Of a stretch of DNA of 64,000 bases, positions 58,378 to 64,000 are shown one piece after another. The notes under the pieces were generated by a model that worked only from the letters and a program-made list of their open reading frames with translations, had not been told where the DNA came from and ran no database searches. The position numbers and the translations under genes were made by a program. The first letter of the stretch is position 1. Every line of letters starts with the position of its first letter. The DNA is from an uncultured Saprospiraceae bacterium (GTDB lineage Bacteria; Bacteroidota; Bacteroidia; Chitinophagales; Saprospiraceae), in contig CALJOK010000076.1 in NCBI GenBank assembly GCA_937981555.1, forward strand, positions 34,763 to 98,762, read 5' to 3'.

Positions 58378-61308
58378 ATGAAAAAACTGTTCTCCCTCTT
58401 TTTTGTATGCTTATATATTTCTACAAGTTTCGCTCAGTCTTTGACTTCGGCTGAACTGCTCGATAAAAGTATTCAATACCATGATCCTAATAATCGTTGG
58501 GGTACCTTTAAGGCTATATTACAGTTTGAGCAGCGGCACCCTATCCAAACAGAACAGCGTTTTCGAACAGCTATTTTTGACCGGTCTAGAGATTATTTTA
58601 AGTTGATTCAGACGACAGGTGATGAAACGCTTACTAGAGAAGCGGACGGTGAAAACTGCGTCAATACATATAATGGTAGTACGAACATTTCAGAAGAAAT
58701 TAATAAAAAGCATCGCTTTACTTGCGAGCGAGCTAAAATGTATCGGGATTATTATGGCTACCTCTATGGTTTGCCGATGAAGTTAAAAGACCAAGGAACC
58801 ATTATCGATCCTATGGTGAAAGAGGAGACTTTCAATGGTCGCTCCACTTATTCTATTCGGGTGACTTATGAAAAAAATGTTGGTAAAGATATCTGGTATT
58901 TTTATTTCGATAAAAAATCTTACGCCTTGATTGGCTACCGATTTTTTCATGATGAATCAAAGAAGGATGGCGAATACATTTCTTTGTATGGGGAAGAAAT
59001 TATCCAAGGCATCAAGATTCCTAAAAACCGTTTTTGGTATTATAATAAAGATGATAAATTTTTGGTAGCAGATCTTTTGATGCCAGAAGCAGGGAATGCA
59101 GTTGATAATGATTTAACGAAGGCAGATTATGATCGAGCGATAAGTTATGGATATAATAATCTGATGAACAAAGAAATTTTCGATATAAACATTCGACCCA
59201 ATTGGTTTTCAGATAGTACTGGTTTTTGGTTTGAACAACATAGTCCTGATGGGAAAAAGTATCAACAGTTTTTAAACAAAGATTTAAAAATTACTTCATT
59301 ATTCGATCACCAAAAAGTGACGGAGGTGCTGAATGAATTGGGGGAAGATAGTTTAAAGAGCAATAGTCTATCGCTTCAATCTTTGGAGTATATCAATAAG
59401 GATACTTTGAAGTTTATGTATAAAAATAAAGATTATCACTTCAGTCGAAACGATCACCGATTGCATGAAATAGAAGCACCCAAGAGAAGTAATCCAATGG
59501 AATCCACTTCGCCCGATGGTAAATGGAAAGCCTATACAAAGGATTTTAATTTATATATAAAATCTACCGAAACGGGGCAAGAACATCAATTAAGTAACAA
59601 GGGAAAGAAGCATTTTGAATACGCTAGTTATGTAGGTTGGGCGGATATCATAGAAGGGGAAAACGGAGATCGACCCGAAAAGTTTTATGTCAATTGGTCG
59701 CCCGATTCTAAATACCTACAAGCTAATATTTGTGATTTGCGCTATGCCGATAAAATGTATTTGTTGGATTGGAGTGTGGACACTTTGTTTCGTCCTCGAC
59801 TATTATCTTACTATCGAGGTTCACCTGGCGATACGACAATGATCCATTACATCCCAATTTTTTATGACATCAGCAGCAAAAAAGAAATCGCTAATATGCT
59901 ACCTCGAAATACGCATATTAATAGTATCAATTTTACTTGGTCTGATGAGTCTGGAAAAATCTATGCTCAGTATCCAGATCGAGGATACCAAAAAGAGCGC
60001 ATAGAATTATTAGATCTAACAAATAAGACTTCCAAAGTTTTATTGACGGAAACCAGCGAAACTAATATTGATTATTTTCCAGTTCGATATTTAGAGAAGA
60101 AAGACTTGCTTTTATTTATTTCAGCACGAAGTGGCTGGCAGCAATTGTATAGCTACCATCTTAAGAATCAAAAGATTAATCGAATTACTCAAGGCAATTT
60201 TTTCATCCATAATATTAGTTGGATTGATGAGGAAAAAGGACAAATCTATTTTATGGGGTCAGGTAACGAAACTAAGAACAATCCTTATCATCAACAATTA
60301 TATCGCATTGATTTGGATGGTCAAAATTTCACTTTGTTGACTCCCGAAAACACCCATCATCAGGTTAGTATTTCTAGAGATGGAAAATATTTTGTGGATA
60401 ATTTTTCCACCGTTACCTCGCCAACAACAACTGTTTTAAGAAGTACTGAGACTGGAGATATTTTAAGTAACATAGCAAGAGCAGATGTAAGTCGCTTATA
60501 TCAAAAAGGTTGGATGGCACCACAACCATTTGAAGCGATTGGTAGAGATGGTAAAACAAAAATTTATGGCGCACTTTGGAAACCGAGCAATTTTGATCCT
60601 TCCAAAAAATATCCCATCATTGACCATAGTTACACAGGGCCACATACGCAAGTGTATCCTAAAACTTTTAGTAGAGGCTTAGCTAATCAAACTTTAGCGG
60701 AGTTAGGTTTTATTGTAATCATGGTAGATGGGATGGGTAGCTCAGGGAGATCTAAATCGTTCCATAATTACTCCTACAAAAATATGGGCATGAACTTGCA
60801 AGGGCATGTCTTGGCGATCAAACAATTAGGAGAACGGTTTAGTTGGATGGATACTGATCGAGTAGGAATATTTGGACATTCTGCTGGAGGTTATGATGCT
60901 GGTCATGCTGTTTTACAATTTCCTGATTTTTATAAAGTGGCAGTTGCCAGTTCAGCAGATCATGATTTTAGAATGGAAAAAGCATGGTGGCCCGAAATGT
61001 ATATGGGCTGGCCGGTTGATTCTACTTATCATCAAGTTTCCAACATTACGATGGCGGGTAATCTAAGAGGTAAGTTGTTGCTCGTGCATGGTGGATTGGA
61101 TGATAATGTGAATCCTTCTGCTACTTTTAAATTAGCGGAGGCGCTAGTGGATGCAGATAAAGAATTTGATTTATTGATTTTACCTAGCCAACGTCATGGG
61201 TATCGAGATCAACAACATGGAAGATATTTTACTAAAAAACGGTGGAATTATTTTGTGGAGCATTTGTTGGGGAAAACGCCAATTTGGGAAATAGATTGGT
61301 TGGATTGA
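58378..61308 (+). CDS. DUF6503 domain fused to a dipeptidyl peptidase IV-like S9 peptidase
   Basis: 976 aa with a signal peptide ending STSFAQ. Residues 25-250 match the DUF6503 pattern (LLDKSIQYHDPNNRWGTFK, IWYFYFDKKSYALIGYRFF). Then a DPP4 N-terminal propeller (about 275-690; TSPDGKWKAYTKDFNLYIKS, YLQANICDLRYADKM) and the alpha/beta hydrolase (about 700-976). The catalytic Ser is S835 in GIFGHSAGGYDAG, Asp is D908 or D909 in HGGLDDNVNPS, His is H940 in LPSQRHGYRD. It should cut short peptides in the periplasm. The N-terminal domain is usually a separate protein. Confidence 0.87.
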   Translation: MKKLFSLFFVCLYISTSFAQSLTSAELLDKSIQYHDPNNRWGTFKAILQFEQRHPIQTEQRFRTAIFDRSRDYFKLIQTTGDETLTREADGENCVNTYNGSTNISEEINKKHRFTCERAKMYRDYYGYLYGLPMKLKDQGTIIDPMVKEETFNGRSTYSIRVTYEKNVGKDIWYFYFDKKSYALIGYRFFHDESKKDGEYISLYGEEIIQGIKIPKNRFWYYNKDDKFLVADLLMPEAGNAVDNDLTKADYDRAISYGYNNLMNKEIFDINIRPNWFSDSTGFWFEQHSPDGKKYQQFLNKDLKITSLFDHQKVTEVLNELGEDSLKSNSLSLQSLEYINKDTLKFMYKNKDYHFSRNDHRLHEIEAPKRSNPMESTSPDGKWKAYTKDFNLYIKSTETGQEHQLSNKGKKHFEYASYVGWADIIEGENGDRPEKFYVNWSPDSKYLQANICDLRYADKMYLLDWSVDTLFRPRLLSYYRGSPGDTTMIHYIPIFYDISSKKEIANMLPRNTHINSINFTWSDESGKIYAQYPDRGYQKERIELLDLTNKTSKVLLTETSETNIDYFPVRYLEKKDLLLFISARSGWQQLYSYHLKNQKINRITQGNFFIHNISWIDEEKGQIYFMGSGNETKNNPYHQQLYRIDLDGQNFTLLTPENTHHQVSISRDGKYFVDNFSTVTSPTTTVLRSTETGDILSNIARADVSRLYQKGWMAPQPFEAIGRDGKTKIYGALWKPSNFDPSKKYPIIDHSYTGPHTQVYPKTFSRGLANQTLAELGFIVIMVDGMGSSGRSKSFHNYSYKNMGMNLQGHVLAIKQLGERFSWMDTDRVGIFGHSAGGYDAGHAVLQFPDFYKVAVASSADHDFRMEKAWWPEMYMGWPVDSTYHQVSNITMAGNLRGKLLLVHGGLDDNVNPSATFKLAEALVDADKEFDLLILPSQRHGYRDQQHGRYFTKKRWNYFVEHLLGKTPIWEIDWLD

Positions 61309-61309
61309 T

Positions 61310-61332
61310 TTTGTAAATATAGTGTTATAAAA
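61310..61332 (+). repeat. Dispersed micro-motif between stop and terminator
   Basis: TTTGTAAATATAGTGTTATA lies directly after the peptidase stop codon and before its terminator. Confidence 0.6.
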
Positions 61333-61363
61333 AAAAGCCTTTCGCAACTTGCGAAAGGCTTTC
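61331..61363. terminator. Bidirectional terminator
   Basis: AAAAAAGCCTTTCGC pairs with GCGAAAGGCTTTC around AACTT. It lies between convergent genes. Confidence 0.8.
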
Positions 61364-61391
61364 GTAATTAATGCTAAATAACCCATCAAAA

Positions 61392-62810
61392 TCAATTAGC
61401 TTCTTTTCTTAATGCTAAACTATTGACTGCATCTGAAATTTCATATCCTAATCTCAAACCTTCGGTGCAATCCATTCGGATGTGTACTCCTAAAGGAATT
61501 CTAGAGTATCCATTTTCTTCCGCCATTTCATCAAAACTGGTGTAAGACCTTGGCTCTCCTCTAAATTCCGCTCTGCCCTCATGAGTTCGATCGGTGAAGT
61601 TAGTTGAGTTGCCAAAGGCATCTTTAAATACTCCAGCTGCCACCGAAGCAAAACAAGAATGTCCAGATGGATATCCAGGAAAACCTGGGTTAGGCCAAAA
61701 AACTAATCGGAACAAATTTGTTTGATAACTTGGATCGATAAGATCTTGAATAAAAACACTTGGTCGCATTACCATGTGTTCATATTTATATTTCCAAGTA
61801 GAGACTGCAGCATCGTTAAGTGCGAAACCTAATTTTACAAAAAGAGCCATCGTTTCTTCCATGTTCAAATCATACTGTTCTATCAATTGATTCGCAATCG
61901 AAAACTGTCGAGAAGGCGGACTCATCATTAATCCCTCTACATCATCACTCCAAAATTCCGCAATCCAAAGTTGCTCATCATTGTTTGTTTTGGCAGAATT
62001 GTTTTCAGTATAAGCTTCCATCATTTCTGCAAAATATGGGCTGTTAGGATTTTCGCTATACGCAATGGGATCAATAGTCGTCGTTTCTTTTGGAGAAATT
62101 ACAAACGTTCGGACCGATTCCCAATATGGAAAAAGTGCTCTTTCGGGATCAGCCGAATAAGTCCAAAATCCAGCTCCAGTTGGCGGCTCGTATGATAAAG
62201 GTTGAGGTTCAAGAATTTGTGCTTCTGCCTCATTATCAGACTCACTATATTCAATCACTTGATTAGCCACATAGTTTCCCCAGTCATTAGAGTCATCAAC
62301 GAGTTGGTCAGAAAGGTTAGAGGAAAGAGAAATTTCTAATTGGTTTTTTAATGTTTCGATTTGAGATTTTCTGCCGTTGGGAACATTAAGGAGGAAGTGA
62401 TCCAATACTTGTGCATAACACGCATTGAGGGCAATTTCCCAATTCACACTACTTGCTCGCTCATTGTTTCTAATTCGAAAACCTTGAAGGCGATCATCAT
62501 TAGAAATATAATCAGGCATTCCGGGAACCACAGTTTCATATGTTGCTAGGTGGATATACGCTAAAGCTCTAGCAGATGCATTAGGTCGCATTCCTGCTGC
62601 ATACCTTTCCAGGTCGAGTAGGAGGGAAGTCCATTGTTGAATTAAATTATTATCGATGTTGACAACTAATGCCTCATTATCACTTGCATCAATAGGATCG
62701 GAAACCAGTTGATTGTCAAGATCAGTTAATGCATCATCTTTGGTACAGGATGGAAAAATTAATCCTATAATTAAGAGAAGGAATAGGAACTTATTTTTTG
62801 TACTTCGCAT
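61392..62810 (-). CDS. Vanadium-dependent haloperoxidase / PAP2-type lipoprotein
   Basis: 472 aa with a lipobox (LLIIGLIFPSCTKDD). The vanadate or phosphate-binding residues are visible: Lys and Arg in WKYKYEHMVMRPSVF, the PSGH block in GFPGYPSGHSCFASVAAGV, and Arg with His six residues later in RIPLGVHIRMDCTEGLR. The helical N-terminus has WEIALNACYAQVLDHFLLN. Related enzymes oxidise halides with H2O2; others in this family act as phosphatases, and activity cannot be told here. It stands alone. Confidence 0.85.
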   Translation of the reverse strand: MRSTKNKFLFLLLIIGLIFPSCTKDDALTDLDNQLVSDPIDASDNEALVVNIDNNLIQQWTSLLLDLERYAAGMRPNASARALAYIHLATYETVVPGMPDYISNDDRLQGFRIRNNERASSVNWEIALNACYAQVLDHFLLNVPNGRKSQIETLKNQLEISLSSNLSDQLVDDSNDWGNYVANQVIEYSESDNEAEAQILEPQPLSYEPPTGAGFWTYSADPERALFPYWESVRTFVISPKETTTIDPIAYSENPNSPYFAEMMEAYTENNSAKTNNDEQLWIAEFWSDDVEGLMMSPPSRQFSIANQLIEQYDLNMEETMALFVKLGFALNDAAVSTWKYKYEHMVMRPSVFIQDLIDPSYQTNLFRLVFWPNPGFPGYPSGHSCFASVAAGVFKDAFGNSTNFTDRTHEGRAEFRGEPRSYTSFDEMAEENGYSRIPLGVHIRMDCTEGLRLGYEISDAVNSLALRKEAN

Positions 62811-63003
62811 TTAATTTCAATTTAGTAGTTAATAATGTTTGACAAATGAGGAGAGAATTGTCAAGGTTTTAAAAACACCAATAAGTCATTACGGCCGATA
62901 TGATTTATTGAAGAGTGTAAATTGAAATCAAATAATAAATTTGTTTAGTGAGTAATATATTAAAGACAAGCCAAGAGTAAGAAGACCTACTTTTAAGTGA
63001 ATT

Positions 63004-63056
63004 TTTTTCCAATCACCTTTTCGGATTGCGCTAAATGCAATGGTGCCTGGTGCAGA
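63004..63056 (-). pseudogene. Fragment of a sulfatase coding sequence
   Basis: On the - strand this reads AFSAIRKGDWK, matching GAFSAIRKGDWKLIYY of the adjacent sulfatase; about 31 bp are identical apart from one base (63008-63038 against 63345-63376). The frame then runs into unrelated sequence and stops. It is a leftover of a second sulfatase copy, cut by an inverted-repeat element. Confidence 0.75.
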
Positions 63057-63061
63057 TATTA

Positions 63062-63131
63062 ACGTAGATTTGGCTTTAGTCGAATGTGTGTTTTACGTTA
63101 CTGCTGTCTTCGGCTAAAGCCAAAGCTACGT
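63062..63131. repeat. Inverted-repeat element CGTAG.TTTGGCTTTAG.CGAA
   Basis: The 22-bp arms 63063-63084 and 63109-63130 match with two mismatches around a 24-bp loop. It lies between the sulfatase stop and the sulfatase fragment. Confidence 0.8.
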
Positions 63132-63139
63132 ATGAAGTG

Positions 63140-64000
63140 CTATTTTTCACTTGGCCATGCGACTTGTTTTTTTGTGGACTGATGACTAGGCATTTGCGCA
63201 TTTACTTTTTTCAAATAAGAAGTTAGATCACTAGCAAGTTCTTTTCGTTTTTCGTTTTGAGTTGTAGCTAAATTTTTACTTTCTCCAATATCTTCAGCAA
63301 TATTAAAAAGCTCGAAGCTTTCATTTTGATGATAATAAATTAATTTCCAATCACCTTTTCGGATGGCGCTAAATGCTCCGATGCCAGGGCCCGTTGGTCC
63401 CCATTCATTTGGATAATGCCAAAAAAGCGGACGGTCTTGTTCGAGTTGTTTTGGATTTTTTAATTGGGAAATAAAGCTTTGTCCATCAATTTCTTGAACA
63501 GTTTTATAATCACTAATTTTTGCCATTTCTAAAATCGTTAGAAAAAAATCTTCAATGATTAGATAGTTCGAATTAATAGAATTTGGAGTAGTAATTGTTG
63601 GCCATTTTACAATCATTGGTTCTCGAATTCCTCCTTCATGAATCGAACCTTTGCCACTTGAAAGAGGCGAATTATGAGTATGTCTTTCACCACCTCTTGC
63701 GACTGCACTCAACCCTCCATTGTCTGACATAAATAAAATGATAGTATTGTCATCAATATTTTTTCGCTCTAAATAATCCATCAAGTCACCTAAGCTTTTA
63801 TCCATACTTTCCACCATCGAAGCATATCTCGCTTCAGTTGAGTCGAGTCCCATTTGATAATATTTTTCTACAAATCGATCATCCGCCATGATCGGAGTAT
63901 GCACTCCATACAATGACATGTACAAAAAGAAAGGCTGATCTTTTTCCACAGGTTGATTAATCGCATCGATGGCTTCCAAGGTCAAAGCTTCTGTCAAAAA
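63140..64000 (-). CDS. Sulfatase (arylsulfatase-type), C-terminal part
   Basis: The frame runs out of the window at 64000, so about 287 C-terminal residues are visible and the start is missing. The alkaline-phosphatase fold shows FFLYMSLYGVHTPIMADDRF, a metal and substrate region IILFMSDNGGLSAVARGGER, SGKGSIHEGGIREPMIVKWP and IGAFSAIRKGDWKLIYYHQN. The formylglycine CxPSR site would lie upstream of the window. It probably removes sulfate from polysaccharides or small esters. The end has a Lys/Gln-rich tail without a sorting domain. Confidence 0.88.
   Translation of the reverse strand, partial: FLTEALTLEAIDAINQPVEKDQPFFLYMSLYGVHTPIMADDRFVEKYYQMGLDSTEARYASMVESMDKSLGDLMDYLERKNIDDNTIILFMSDNGGLSAVARGGERHTHNSPLSSGKGSIHEGGIREPMIVKWPTITTPNSINSNYLIIEDFFLTILEMAKISDYKTVQEIDGQSFISQLKNPKQLEQDRPLFWHYPNEWGPTGPGIGAFSAIRKGDWKLIYYHQNESFELFNIAEDIGESKNLATTQNEKRKELASDLTSYLKKVNAQMPSHQSTKKQVAWPSEK

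Overview
The window looks like a chromosomal segment of a Bacteroidota bacterium, most likely of the Saprospiria/Lewinella-like group. It is AT-rich. Several secreted proteins carry C-terminal type IX secretion (T9SS, type A) sorting domains, and a PorP/SprF-family protein and a PorE-like protein sit side by side. Promoters that can be seen follow the Bacteroidota TTG-N17-21-TAnnTTTG pattern, and start codons lack obvious Shine-Dalgarno sequences. No rRNA, tRNA, CRISPR array, phage or complete composite transposon was seen. The only transposase-like gene is a REP-associated tyrosine transposase at 55.4-55.9 kb.

Layout. 0-12.3 kb: T9SS/envelope genes (PorP/SprF C-terminus, PorE-like OmpA protein with a DUF1573 tail, two tandem T9SS cargo proteins, SlyD-type isomerase, PurN, and a PorE-like protein ending in SPOR instead of OmpA). 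A nine-unit 21-bp repeat array lies at 3.4-3.6 kb. 12.3-18.5 kb: a carbohydrate-binding/helix-hairpin-helix fusion, an ACC-deaminase-like PLP enzyme, a 39-aa peptide resembling Bacteroidota RiPP leaders, a phosphopantetheinyl transferase, the DUF2157-DUF4401-GDYXXLXY membrane module and a CIA30 protein. 18.5-26 kb: a T9SS propeller-like protein, a GH9 cellulase, a double-DUF2911 protein, a frameshifted flotillin-like gene and a 33-aa lysine-rich protein. 26-31.2 kb: HMG-CoA reductase, a 4-hydroxybutyryl-CoA dehydratase-like enzyme, and an SDR/TetR pair sharing a palindromic operator.

31.2-41.6 kb is the most unusual block. An ECF sigma factor, a TPR anti-sigma-like protein and a secreted CHAT-TPR protein lead into a DUF6175 protein. 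A second operon holds three CsgG/FlgT-like proteins and a second DUF6175 paralogue, and twin outer-membrane barrels lie between the two. I read this as one envelope system under its own sigma factor; this is inference from architecture and proximity. 41.8-52.5 kb is mostly housekeeping and lipoprotein genes (aldose epimerase, amidohydrolase, DUF4349, cysE-cysM, hydrolases). 52.6-55.1 kb is a tightly overlapping operon with an Rrf2 regulator, cupin, truncated haemoglobin and ferredoxin, probably for nitric oxide or nitrosative stress. 55.2-64 kb: a cyclase remnant, a REP hairpin and its transposase, an intact cyclase-TPR protein, a DUF6503-DPP4 fusion peptidase, a vanadium haloperoxidase and the C-terminal part of a sulfatase.

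Several kinds of non-coding repeat recur: three long inverted repeats with GCCGCAGAT ends, other single inverted repeats, and a roughly 17-22-bp micro-motif (TGTAAATRTATTGTTAT) found about ten times, almost always in gene gaps. Product names rest on motif recognition by eye, not on database searches.
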